Translations under genes and position numbers: made by a program
Shown here: positions 8,150-16,581 of the stretch, piece by piece
How positions within the stretch are numbered: position 1 is the first letter of the stretch
Layout of the letters: each line of letters starts with the position of its first letter
The notes under the pieces: model-generated
The model's input: only the letters and a program-made list of their open reading frames with translations
What the model was told of the DNA's origin: nothing
Databases searched by the model: none
Source: Novosphingobium arvoryzae
GTDB lineage: Bacteria > Pseudomonadota > Alphaproteobacteria > Sphingomonadales > Sphingomonadaceae
Direction of reading: 5' to 3'
Assembly (NCBI RefSeq): GCF_014652615.1
Contig: NZ_BMZD01000010.1
Span: 1-54,097, forward strand
Length of the DNA stretch: 54,097 bases

Positions 8150-8896
8150 CTAACCCGGTCCCGGCGTGTCGATTGGCGTCGGCTTCAGCGAAACCGGCGA
8201 CACCACGGAAAACTCGATGCGGCGGTTGGCCGGGTCATCCGGTTCCAGCCCGGCGACCGGCTCAGCCGAACCCATCCCCCGCGCCCGCAGGTCCGCGCGG
8301 GCGATGCCGCGCCGGACCAGTGCCTCGCGCACGGTGCGGGCGCGTTCGAGGCTGAGCGCGACATTGGCTTCCTCTGCCCCTTGCGCATCGGTGTGGCCGG
8401 TGACCGCGATGATGCTGCCCCGGCACGGGCGCAGCGCGGCGGCAACTTCATCCAGCAGGGTCACGCTGGCCGGATCGAGCGTGGCGCGCCCTTCCGCAAA
8501 GCGGATCGTGCGGGTCTTGAGGATCGCATCGACATCGCCCTGACAGCGCAAGCCGCCCTGCCGCAAGGCCGGATCGACCGGGCGGCGGGCCGGGTCGAAC
8601 GACCACTGCACTCCGCCCACCCCCGGCTGCGCGGCCACTGCCGCCGCGACCCGCGCGCGGACCGCCGGGTCCAGCGTGCGCCCCCCGTCCAGCACCGGGT
8701 GGCGCGTCAGCCACCCGTTCGCGGTGCGGAACCGGGCGGTCACATCGCCCCCGCCACTGGCGGCGATAGCCCGCGCAGCGCGCCCTTCGATCCCGGCGAT
8801 CAGCGCGGGGCCGTGGGCGATCTGGCTGGCAAAGGCCAGCACGCCGCTGGCCGCGGCACCGGCAATCACCAGAAATGGCACGCGCAGCCGCGTCAT
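8150..8896 (-). CDS. OmpA-family peptidoglycan-binding protein
   Basis: 248 aa. An N-terminal signal anchor (residues 6-25, VPFLVIAGAAASGVLAFASQ) is followed by a BON-like or OmpA-associated region and a C-terminal OmpA-like domain. That domain contains the core VTGHTDAQGAEEANVALSLE and NRRIEF motif that bind diaminopimelate in peptidoglycan. The start codon overlaps the flippase stop (ATGA). There is no beta-barrel, so it should act as a periplasmic, inner-membrane-tethered cell-wall linker. Confidence 0.85.
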   Translation of the reverse strand: MTRLRVPFLVIAGAAASGVLAFASQIAHGPALIAGIEGRAARAIAASGGGDVTARFRTANGWLTRHPVLDGGRTLDPAVRARVAAAVAAQPGVGGVQWSFDPARRPVDPALRQGGLRCQGDVDAILKTRTIRFAEGRATLDPASVTLLDEVAAALRPCRGSIIAVTGHTDAQGAEEANVALSLERARTVREALVRRGIARADLRARGMGSAEPVAGLEPDDPANRRIEFSVVSPVSLKPTPIDTPGPG

Positions 8897-10392
8897 GGCT
8901 GCGCCGTATCCGTAGGCTTGGGCCCGACGCTGCGGCGGAACAGCACGCGGTCTTCGGGGCCGAACCCCTTGTGCCAGATGACAAAGCCATAGACGCCCAG
9001 GATCGCCGGGATGCCGAACGCCAGCTCGGCCCATTCGGGCAGGAACTGCGTTGCCGCCCAGCCGACCAGCGTGGCCGGGGCGGCAGCCCAGACCAGCGGC
9101 CAGCGCCACGAATTGACCGGCTCGCGCAGGATCCGCGAGAGGATCCACGCCTTGACCACCGAGGCCATGCCCAGCGCCAGCAACAGCGCGGCGGCGGCGG
9201 CAGCGGCGCGGAAGTTGTCGTTCAGGCCCAGCCGGGTTGCGAGCATGATCCCGCCAACGGTCAGCACAGCCTGCACCGCGATGGTCGCGAGCGAGACCCA
9301 CAAGTTGCGCAGCCGCGCGACATAGACCAACGCCGCCTCGCTCACCACGGCGGTCGCGGCGGCGACTTCGGCGGCCAGCAGGAACGCCAGCGCGCCGGTG
9401 CCGCCGACGAACTCCGGCCCGATCAGGCCCATCACGCCCTCGCCCGGAATGCCCAGCGCCAGCGCGATGCCCGCCTGCGCAGCAATGATCCAGAAGCCCA
9501 CCTGGCAGACCTGCCGGGCAATCGCCGCCAGATTGCCTTCCCGCAAGTTGCGGGTGATGACCGGGCCCAGGATCGGCTCGAAACTGGTCTTCAGCTTTTG
9601 CGGCAGCGAGGCGACCTGCTGCGCCGCGTAATAGACGCCGACGGCGGCGGGGCTGGTGAAAATGCCCAGCAGCGCGATGTCCAGCTTGCGCGTGCCCCAT
9701 TCGACCAGGTCGGCCCCGGCCAGCGGCATGGACTGCACCGCCAGCCGCCCGATCCGCATCGGGTGCGGGTGCCAGCCGCGCGGCAGGCCATACATCCGCA
9801 GCAAGGGCCAGAGCGACACCGCCAGCGCCGCCAGCTTGGCCAGGATGAACGACAGCGCCAGCCCGGCTTCGGGCAGGATGAAGAGGAATGCGACCGCCGC
9901 CAGCGTCTGCGTCCACGGCTCCACGATGGAGCGCGCCCGCACCGTGGCCGCCACGTTGTACCGATAGGCCAGCCCTGCCAGCGCCACGTCGGTCAGCGCC
10001 CCGGCGATGATCGCCACGGGCAGCAGCCGGTCCCATTCGTTGAACTGGCCGCTGGGAAACATCGGCGCGGGAAACAGGTAGAGCACCGCCGCCGCCAGCA
10101 GCGACAGCATCAGCGTCAGCGTCAGGCCATCGGCAACCACGTGCGAGGCGTCGCGATCGTCTTCGGACAGGCGCTGCGCCAGCCCCCGGCGCTGCCCCAG
10201 CGCGCAGAGCTGGCCGACCAGCTCCACCACCACCAGCGCCGAGGCATAGCGGCCCAGCGCCTCGACCCCGTAAAACCGCCCGGCAATGAACAGGAACGGC
10301 GCCGTGCCGCCCAGGCGCAGGACAAAGCCCAGGAAATTGGTGCGCCCGCCCTTGGCCAGCGCCTGGATATCCTGTTGCCCGGCGTCGCTCAC
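8893..10392 (-). CDS. polysaccharide-type flippase (MOP/Wzx-like membrane protein)
   Basis: 499 aa from GTG 10392, chosen because it overlaps the gpsA stop in a GTGA arrangement; an upstream extension runs inside gpsA and is unlikely. About 12-14 hydrophobic segments fill the protein, starting with NFLGFVLRLGGTAPFLFIAG, in the pattern of oligosaccharide flippases or polysaccharide biosynthesis membrane proteins. The substrate is probably a lipid-linked glycan. No glycosyltransferases lie nearby, so the partner pathway is not shown by context. Confidence 0.82.
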   Translation of the reverse strand: MSDAGQQDIQALAKGGRTNFLGFVLRLGGTAPFLFIAGRFYGVEALGRYASALVVVELVGQLCALGQRRGLAQRLSEDDRDASHVVADGLTLTLMLSLLAAAVLYLFPAPMFPSGQFNEWDRLLPVAIIAGALTDVALAGLAYRYNVAATVRARSIVEPWTQTLAAVAFLFILPEAGLALSFILAKLAALAVSLWPLLRMYGLPRGWHPHPMRIGRLAVQSMPLAGADLVEWGTRKLDIALLGIFTSPAAVGVYYAAQQVASLPQKLKTSFEPILGPVITRNLREGNLAAIARQVCQVGFWIIAAQAGIALALGIPGEGVMGLIGPEFVGGTGALAFLLAAEVAAATAVVSEAALVYVARLRNLWVSLATIAVQAVLTVGGIMLATRLGLNDNFRAAAAAAALLLALGMASVVKAWILSRILREPVNSWRWPLVWAAAPATLVGWAATQFLPEWAELAFGIPAILGVYGFVIWHKGFGPEDRVLFRRSVGPKPTDTAQP

Positions 10393-11402
10393 CCGGCGTG
10401 TTCCTGTTCGGGCTTGAGCGGGCGGGCCAGCAATTCGGCCACCACCGCGCGGGCCGGTGCCTCGCCCGCCAGCAGCTTGCACACCGCATCGACGATCGGC
10501 ATGGCGATGCCGTCCCGCCGGGCCAGGTCGGCCAGCACCGGCGCGGTATGCGCGCCCTCGGCCACGCTGTTCTTGCCCGCCAGCGCCTCGGCCGCGCTCA
10601 TCCCCTCGCCCAGCGCCTTGCCGAGCGAGAAGTTACGGCTGGACGTGGATGAGCAGGTCAGCACCAGATCGCCCATGCCGCACAGGCCGGTCAGCGTTTC
10701 CGCCCGCGCCCCGCGCGCCAGGCCAAACCGCAGCATTTCGGCAAAGCCGCGCGCGATCAGCGCGGCGCGGGCGTTCTGACCCAGCCCCAGCCCGTCAACC
10801 ACGCCGCAGGCAATCGCCAGCACGTTCTTGACCGACCCGCCGATTTCCGCGCCGATCACGTCGTCCGAATAATAGGGCCGCAGCGCCGGGCGCGAGAGCA
10901 GCGGGGCGAGCCGCTCCCACTGCGCCTGCCCGCCCGAACAGGCCAGCGTTACGGCGGTCGGCAGGCCAGCAGCCACTTCGTGCGCGAACGTGGGGCCAGA
11001 CAGGACGGCCAGCTGCGCGGACGGCGCGGCGGCGGCGGCAACATCGCCCATCAACCGCCCGGTCCCCGCCTCGATCCCCTTGGCGCAGAGCACCAGATCG
11101 CGCTGGCCAAGCTGCGGGGGGGCATCGGGCAGGTCCGCCAGCACGCGCGCCAGATGCTGCGCGGGCACGACCACCAGCAGCACCGGCAGCGCGGCCATGT
11201 CGGCCAGCGCGTTGGTGGCGATCACGCTCGGCGAGAGGCGTGCGCTGGGCAGGAACAGGCTGTTGGTGTGCTGCGCGTTCACTTCCGCGACCAGTTCCGG
11301 CTCGCGCGCCCACAGCAGCACTTCGGTGCCGTCCGCAGCGAGGCTCTCCGCCAGCGCCGTGCCCCATGCGCCCGCGCCGATCACGCCGATTTGTGCCGTC
11401 AT
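10389..11402 (-). CDS. gpsA: NAD(P)H-dependent glycerol-3-phosphate dehydrogenase
   Basis: 337 aa, usual length. The Rossmann motif [17 protein letters not shown] is at residues 6-22, and [12 protein letters not shown], the catalytic-Lys region [12 protein letters not shown] and [14 protein letters not shown] all match GpsA. The enzyme reduces dihydroxyacetone phosphate to sn-glycerol-3-phosphate for phospholipid synthesis. The start overlaps the tsaD stop (ATGA) and its own stop overlaps the flippase GTG, so tsaD-gpsA-flippase-ompA form a coupled string. Confidence 0.96.
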   Translation of the reverse strand: MTAQIGVIGAGAWGTALAESLAADGTEVLLWAREPELVAEVNAQHTNSLFLPSARLSPSVIATNALADMAALPVLLVVVPAQHLARVLADLPDAPPQLGQRDLVLCAKGIEAGTGRLMGDVAAAAAPSAQLAVLSGPTFAHEVAAGLPTAVTLACSGGQAQWERLAPLLSRPALRPYYSDDVIGAEIGGSVKNVLAIACGVVDGLGLGQNARAALIARGFAEMLRFGLARGARAETLTGLCGMGDLVLTCSSTSSRNFSLGKALGEGMSAAEALAGKNSVAEGAHTAPVLADLARRDGIAMPIVDAVCKLLAGEAPARAVVAELLARPLKPEQEHAG

Positions 11403-12427
11403 GCCTTTACTCCTGCTCCGCGCACTGGCTGCGCATCGGGGTCCAGCGGCCAGCGAGGGCGCGCCGCGAAATCGAGCGGGTCGGACTGCCCCAGCCGTTC
11501 CACCCCGGCCCAGGCAATCATCGCCGCGTTATCGGTGCACAGCGCCAGCGGCGGGGCCACAAAGGGCAGGCCGAACTCCGCCGCCAATTGCTCCAGCGCC
11601 GCCCGCATCGCCTGATTGGCGGCGACTCCGCCCGCCACGACCAGCGCGGTGGCGCTGCTTACCGCCGACAGGGCAATCCGGGTGCGGTCCACCACGCAGT
11701 CGATCGCGGCCTGCTGGAACGAGGCCGCCAGATCGGCCGCACTGTGCGTTCCCGCCTGATGCGCGCGCAGCACGGCGCTTTTGAGGCCGGCAAAGGAAAA
11801 GTGCGGTTCGCCGCTGCCCACCAGCGGGCGCGGCAGCGGCACGGCACGGGGGTTGCCCTCACGCGCCAGCCGCTCCACCGCCGGGCCGCCGGGATAGCCG
11901 AGGCCGAGGATCTTCGCGGTCTTGTCAAACGCTTCGCCCAGCGCATCGTCGATGGTGGTCGCCAGCCGCCGGTAGCGCCCCAGCGCCTCAACCAGCAGGA
12001 CCTGGCAATGCCCGCCCGACACCAGCAGCAGCAGATAGGGGTAGGCGAGCGTGGCATCCGCGAGCCGGGGGGACAGCGCGTGGCCCTCCAGATGGTTGAC
12101 CGCGATCAGCGGCTTGCCCGATGCCATCGCCAGCGCCTTGGCCGTGACGAGGCCGACCATCACCCCGCCGATCAGCCCCGGCCCCGCCGTGGCGGCAATC
12201 GCGTCCACATCGTCCAGCGCCATGCCCGCGTCGGCCAGCGTTGCCTCGACCAGCGGGGCGATCCGCTCCGCATGGGCGCGCGCGGCGATTTCGGGGACCA
12301 CCCCGCCATAGGGACGGTGCGCTTCGTCCTGCGAGGCGATACGCTGCGCAAGGATGCGCCGCTCGCTGTCAACCAGCGCGGCCGCCGTTTCGTCACAGGA
12401 CGATTCAATTCCGAGGACAATCCCCAT
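11399..12427 (-). CDS. tsaD: tRNA threonylcarbamoyladenosine transferase subunit
   Basis: 342 aa. The N-terminal signature [15 protein letters not shown], the metal-binding NHLEGH motif around residue 110, the phosphate-binding LVSGGHCQ and the late metal-ligand Asp in ALCTDNAAM all mark TsaD/Gcp/Kae1. With TsaB and TsaE it installs t6A at A37 of ANN-decoding tRNAs. It is the first gene of the minus-strand string and is divergent from hemC across 43 bases, which must hold both promoters. Confidence 0.97.
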   Translation of the reverse strand: MGIVLGIESSCDETAAALVDSERRILAQRIASQDEAHRPYGGVVPEIAARAHAERIAPLVEATLADAGMALDDVDAIAATAGPGLIGGVMVGLVTAKALAMASGKPLIAVNHLEGHALSPRLADATLAYPYLLLLVSGGHCQVLLVEALGRYRRLATTIDDALGEAFDKTAKILGLGYPGGPAVERLAREGNPRAVPLPRPLVGSGEPHFSFAGLKSAVLRAHQAGTHSAADLAASFQQAAIDCVVDRTRIALSAVSSATALVVAGGVAANQAMRAALEQLAAEFGLPFVAPPLALCTDNAAMIAWAGVERLGQSDPLDFAARPRWPLDPDAQPVRGAGVKA

Positions 12428-12470
12428 CGCGCCTTTCCCTTAGAGAGATTGCGCAATAGGACAAGCGGCC

Positions 12471-13415
12471 ATGCCTTCGAGTCCACAACCGCCCTTTACC
12501 GCCCTGCGCCTTGGGACGCGCAATTCGCCGCTGGCCATGGCCCAGGCCGAAGAGGCGCGCGACCGCCTGATCGCCGCGCATCCGGGGCTGACCATCGAGA
12601 TCGTCCCCGTCACCGCCAGCGGCGACAAGATCCAGGATCGCCCCCTGGCCGAGATCGGCGGCAAGGCGCTGTGGACCAAGGAACTGGACCACTGGCTGAT
12701 GAACGGCGAGATCGACTTTGCGGTCCATTCGCTGAAGGACGTCGAGACGATCCGCCCCGCCGCCATCGCCATCGCCGCGATCCTCCCGCGTGAGGACGTG
12801 CGCGACGTCCTGATCGGGGCTGAAAGCATCCGCGCCCTGCCGCAGGGCGCACGCGTGGGCACCAGCGCCCCGCGCCGCGCCGCGCAATTGCTCCACGCCC
12901 GCCCGGACTGCACGGTGGTGATGTTCCGGGGCAATGTCGCCACGCGCCTCGCCAAGCTGGCCGCGGGCGAGGCCGATGCGACCCTGCTGGCCCGCGCCGG
13001 GCTCAACCGGCTGGACGCCGCTGGCACCGGCCATCCGCTGGCCGCCGACGAATGGCTGCCCGCGCCGGGGCAAGGGGCCATCGCGATCGAATGCCGCGCC
13101 GATGACACCGCCACCCGCGCGATCCTGTCCGCCATCGACGACCTGCCGAGCCGCCACGCGGTGTTTGCCGAACGCGCGCTGCTGGCGGGCCTTGGCGGCA
13201 ATTGCCACAGCCCGATTGCCGTGCTGACCACGGCCGAGGGCAGCGAGTTGATCCTGCGAGCGGCGATCTACAGCCCCGACGGCGCGGAGAAAGTGGAGGC
13301 GACGACGCGCTTTGCGGCTGGCGACCCGGCGGGACCGGCGCGGCTGGCGGCCGAGCTGCTCAACCGCGCGCCGGATGCGGTGCGGGCCCACTTTTCCGGG
13401 CCGGCGCAAGAGTAG
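12471..13415 (+). CDS. hemC: hydroxymethylbilane synthase (porphobilinogen deaminase)
   Basis: 314 aa. LRLGTRNSPLAMAQAEEA at the N-terminus, the SLKDVET loop, GTSAPRRAAQL with its substrate-binding arginines, and the dipyrromethane-cofactor cysteine C245 (GLGGNCHSPIAV) are all present. It polymerises four porphobilinogen molecules to hydroxymethylbilane in the common haem/tetrapyrrole pathway. It is followed after six bases by hemD, so the two steps are co-transcribed. Confidence 0.97.
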   Translation: MPSSPQPPFTALRLGTRNSPLAMAQAEEARDRLIAAHPGLTIEIVPVTASGDKIQDRPLAEIGGKALWTKELDHWLMNGEIDFAVHSLKDVETIRPAAIAIAAILPREDVRDVLIGAESIRALPQGARVGTSAPRRAAQLLHARPDCTVVMFRGNVATRLAKLAAGEADATLLARAGLNRLDAAGTGHPLAADEWLPAPGQGAIAIECRADDTATRAILSAIDDLPSRHAVFAERALLAGLGGNCHSPIAVLTTAEGSELILRAAIYSPDGAEKVEATTRFAAGDPAGPARLAAELLNRAPDAVRAHFSGPAQE

Positions 13416-13421
13416 CGCGCC

Positions 13422-14120
13422 GTGGTCCCGCTGATCGTCATCCGCCCCGAACCCGGCTGCAGCGCCACGGTCGCGGCGGCGACGGCGGCAGGGCTGGACG
13501 TGCATGGCCACCCCTTGTTCGCGGTCCGTCCATGCAGCTGGCAAGCGCCCGATCCGGCGCGCTTCGACGCGCTGCTGGCGGGCAGCGCCAACGTGTTCCG
13601 CCACGGCGGCCCCGGCCTGGCCGGGCTGAAGCGCCTGCCGGTCTATGCCGTGGGGGAAACGACAGCGAGCGCCGCGCGGGCGGCAGGCTTTGCCGTCGCA
13701 GCAGCAGGCAGCGGCGGGCTGCAAGCGGTACTGGATAGCGTGGTCCCCTCCGGCGCGCGATTGCTGCGGCTGGCCGGGGATGAACGCGTGCCGCTGCACC
13801 TGCCGCCGGGGCTGCGGATCGAAGAACGGGTGGTCTATGCCAGCAAGCCGCAGGATATGCCGCCCGAGCTGATCGAGCGGCTGCGCGCGCCCGCGATCAT
13901 CGCGGTGCATTCGGCCGAGGCCGTGCGCCACCTGACCGCGCAATGCGTCTATCACGGCATTCGCCGCGCCCCGCTGCGGATCGCGGCGCTGGGCCAGCGG
14001 ATCGCCCAGGCGGCGGAAGGCGGCTGGGGCGAAGTGGCCGTGGCCGCCCTGCCCAACGATACCGCGCTACTGGCATTGGCCCGCCAGATGTGCCAAGACC
14101 CCGGTCCCAAGGGTCGATAG
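13422..14120 (+). CDS. hemD: uroporphyrinogen-III synthase
   Basis: 232 aa from GTG 13422. Sequence conservation in HemD is low; the call rests on the N-terminal PLIVIRPEPGCSATVAAA pattern, the IIAVHSAEAVRHL segment, overall length, and position directly after hemC. It inverts ring D and cyclises hydroxymethylbilane to uroporphyrinogen III. An ATG-free start fits the tight spacing to hemC. Confidence 0.9.
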   Translation: MVPLIVIRPEPGCSATVAAATAAGLDVHGHPLFAVRPCSWQAPDPARFDALLAGSANVFRHGGPGLAGLKRLPVYAVGETTASAARAAGFAVAAAGSGGLQAVLDSVVPSGARLLRLAGDERVPLHLPPGLRIEERVVYASKPQDMPPELIERLRAPAIIAVHSAEAVRHLTAQCVYHGIRRAPLRIAALGQRIAQAAEGGWGEVAVAALPNDTALLALARQMCQDPGPKGR

Positions 14121-14144
14121 GCAAGAACAGGACGGCACCTCAAG

Positions 14145-15107
14145 ATGCCAGATGATTACTTCACCCGCTCGCAGGCCGCCGCAGCCGCGCGGCGCAGCGG
14201 GCCTTCGCTGCGGGCCGTGCTGGGAACTTCGCTGCTGGCGTTCATCGGCGGGGCCGCGCTGGTCGGCTGGCTGGTCTGGGATGGCCGGATCACGCTGACC
14301 CAGAATGACGCCGCCCCTGCCCCGGCGAGTGCCAGCGCCAGCTTTGCCAACTTGCCCAAGCCCGCCGCCAGCCCCACTGCCGCCGCTTCGTCCGAAGCCG
14401 CGCAGGATGCCGCGCTGGGGGGGATGGACCAGCGGATCGCCGCGCTGGAGCAGCGCCTGACCCGGATCGACCTGCAAGCCGCCGCAAGCGAGGGCAACAC
14501 GGCCCGCGCCGAAGCCCTGCTGGTGGCTTTCGCCGCCCGCCGCGCGCTGGAACGCGGCGCGCCGCTGGGCTATCTGGCCGACCAGCTGAAACTGCGCTTT
14601 GGCGAGGCCCAGCCGGGCGCGGTCGCCACCGTGATCGACACCGCGCAGAACCCCGTCACGCTGGACCGGCTGGCGGGCCAGTTCGATGCCCTCGCCCCCA
14701 CCCTGATCAACGCGCCGCGCGGCGAATCCGGCTGGGACCAGTTCACGCGCGAGCTTTCCGGCCTGTTCGTGATCCGCCACGGCGACGGCCCCTCGGCCCG
14801 CCCCGAACAGCGGCTGGAGCGCATCCGCGTGCTGCTGCGCACCGGCCAGATCGACGCCGCGCTGGCCGATGTGGAGCGCCTGCCCGGCGCTGCCGCCGCA
14901 GGCGAATGGACCAATGCCGCCCGCCGCTATGCCGCTGGCCAGCGCGCGCTGGACCTGATCGAGACGACCGCGCTGATCGATACGCAGCGGCTCAAAACCG
15001 CGAGCGGCGCACCGGTTGAGCAGCCGGGAGTGGACGCTGCACCAGCCCCCGCGAACCCTGCCCCCAAGGCTGCCGCGCACGGCACCGTCCCCGCGAAACC
15101 GATTTAG
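14145..15107 (+). CDS. mitofilin/HemX-like membrane protein
   Basis: 320 aa. A cytoplasmic N-terminus of about 22 residues is followed by one membrane helix (about 25-47, VLGTSLLAFIGGAALVGWLVW), an Ala/Pro/Ser linker, and a long helical periplasmic region with a coiled-coil-like start (GMDQRIAALEQRLTRIDL). This architecture after hemCD is the alphaproteobacterial mitofilin-like (COG4223) protein, related to eukaryotic Mic60. Members have been linked to membrane organisation and outer-membrane contacts. It probably shares the hemCD transcript. Confidence 0.8.
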   Translation: MPDDYFTRSQAAAAARRSGPSLRAVLGTSLLAFIGGAALVGWLVWDGRITLTQNDAAPAPASASASFANLPKPAASPTAAASSEAAQDAALGGMDQRIAALEQRLTRIDLQAAASEGNTARAEALLVAFAARRALERGAPLGYLADQLKLRFGEAQPGAVATVIDTAQNPVTLDRLAGQFDALAPTLINAPRGESGWDQFTRELSGLFVIRHGDGPSARPEQRLERIRVLLRTGQIDAALADVERLPGAAAAGEWTNAARRYAAGQRALDLIETTALIDTQRLKTASGAPVEQPGVDAAPAPANPAPKAAAHGTVPAKPI

Positions 15108-15144
15108 GGTCTGATCCAAACCAGACGGTTCGGATGGTGCGGCA

Positions 15145-15160
15145 TTCCACGGTAGTGGAA
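15145..15160. terminator. small hairpin between convergent genes
   Basis: TTCCAC-GGTA-GTGGAA forms a 6-bp stem between the convergent mitofilin-like gene and ubiH-type gene, followed on the plus strand by AAT and on the minus strand by T-poor sequence. It is weak as an intrinsic terminator; listed because nothing else in the 59-base gap could serve. Confidence 0.3.
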
Positions 15161-15166
15161 AATACT

Positions 15167-16381
15167 CTAGGCGCGTAGCAACTCCGGCAAGTCGCCGGAC
15201 ATGCCGCGCGCTTCTTCCATGAAGAACTTCTTCAGCCAGCCAGTGCGCTGGACCACGCCCATGCCCATGCGCCGCACCAGGCTGGGCAGCCGGCCGGGAA
15301 TGCCGAACAGCCGCACCAGCGCGTCGGTCGCGGCCATCACGGTCAGGCTGTCGACGCTGCGCCAGCGTTCATAGCGGGCCAGCACTTGCGCATCGCCCGG
15401 TTCCAACCCCAGCCGCATCCCGTCGGCCAGCACCTGCACCAGCGTGCCGACATCGCGCAGCCCCAGGTTCAGGCCCTGCCCCGCGATCGGGTGCATCCCG
15501 TGCGCCGCATCGCCGACCAGCGCCAGCCGGTCCGCCACGATGCGGCCCGCATGGTGGAAGTTGAGCGGATAGGCCATGCGCGGCGCGATCAGTTCGATTG
15601 CGCCGAAGATCCCGTCCATCCGCCGCTGGATTTCGTTGAGGAACGCCGCGTCCGGCAGCGCGATCACCCCGGCGGCATCCTTTTCGCCCACGGTCCAGAC
15701 CACCGCGCTGCGATGACGGCCATCGGGCAGGTCGAGCAACGGCAGCAGCGCCAGCGGTCCCGCCGGGAAGAAGATTTCCCATGCCACCCCGCCGTGCGGC
15801 TGTTCATGCGTGATCGCGGTCACCATCGCGCGGTGCGAATAGTCCCACTTGGCGGATTTGAGGCCGGATTCCAGCCGGGTTGGCGATTGCCGCCCTTCCG
15901 CGCCGACCAGCAGGCTGCCCTGCAGCACGCGCCCGTCGCTCAGCGTCACCGCCACGCCGTGCGGGCCGCGGTCCCGCTTCACCGGTTCCACCCCGCTGTG
16001 CCAGGCAATCGCGCTTTCGCCGCGCGCGGCCTCGAACAGGGCAAGGCGGATGTCGCGGTTGGCATACATCCGGCCCAGCGTGCCTTCATCGGCCTGCGGC
16101 TTGAAATCGATCCGGCCGGGGCGCATCGCATCGGTCACCGCAATCGCCTCGATCGCGCAGCCCAGCGGCTCCAGCCGGTCCTTCAGCCCGATATTGCAGA
16201 ACAGGTTCCAGCTGGCGGTCGAAATCGCCGAGGCGCGGCCATCGACGCCTTCCGCCGTCAGGTCCTCCGGCAGCGCCTTGTCCACGACGTGGCTGGTAAT
16301 GCCCTGCTTCGCCGCTGCCAGCGCCAGCGTCATGCCGACGAGGCCGCCGCCGAGGATCACGAGATCGCGCTTGTCCGTCAT
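15167..16381 (-). CDS. UbiH/UbiF/Coq6-family FAD monooxygenase
   Basis: 404 aa. The N-terminal FAD-binding motif is LVILGGGLVGMTLALAAAK (residues 7-25), and the second FAD motif LVGDAAHGMHPIAGQGLNLG is typical of ubiquinone-pathway hydroxylases. Such enzymes hydroxylate the polyprenyl-benzoquinone ring at C5, C6 or C1; which position this one modifies cannot be read from the sequence. It stands alone on the minus strand, between a convergent gene and a palindromic repeat. Confidence 0.9.
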   Translation of the reverse strand: MTDKRDLVILGGGLVGMTLALAAAKQGITSHVVDKALPEDLTAEGVDGRASAISTASWNLFCNIGLKDRLEPLGCAIEAIAVTDAMRPGRIDFKPQADEGTLGRMYANRDIRLALFEAARGESAIAWHSGVEPVKRDRGPHGVAVTLSDGRVLQGSLLVGAEGRQSPTRLESGLKSAKWDYSHRAMVTAITHEQPHGGVAWEIFFPAGPLALLPLLDLPDGRHRSAVVWTVGEKDAAGVIALPDAAFLNEIQRRMDGIFGAIELIAPRMAYPLNFHHAGRIVADRLALVGDAAHGMHPIAGQGLNLGLRDVGTLVQVLADGMRLGLEPGDAQVLARYERWRSVDSLTVMAATDALVRLFGIPGRLPSLVRRMGMGVVQRTGWLKKFFMEEARGMSGDLPELLRA

Positions 16382-16491
16382 GGTTCAACCTGCTGCTTGA
16401 GTCGGCCCGCTATGTAGGACGCCTTGATCCCGCTTCGTAGGGCAAAGATCAATTTTACCGACTTTTGGGCAGGTCGGGACAAACACCCCTC

Positions 16492-16568
16492 GTCATTGCG
16501 AGCGTAGCGAAGCAATCCAGGGCGTGCGCGCAATTCGCTCTGGATTGCTTCGCTACGCTCGCAATGAC
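16492..16568. repeat. palindromic repeat element, 29-bp perfect arms
   Basis: Arms 16492-16520 and 16540-16568 are perfect reverse complements around a 19-base loop. The arm core GCGAGCGTAGCGAAGCAATC looks like a dispersed intergenic palindrome family of sphingomonads and relatives (recalled, not searched). It lies between the 3' end of the phosphatase gene and the promoter side of the UbiH-type gene, and could fold in RNA as a transcript-end structure. Confidence 0.85.
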
Positions 16569-16581
16569 TAAGAAAAGCGGC

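Noticed and set aside
8875..10779. Plus-strand frame of 634 codons over the flippase and gpsA genes
   Set aside because: Covers two genes whose motifs are clear on the minus strand; no motif of its own.
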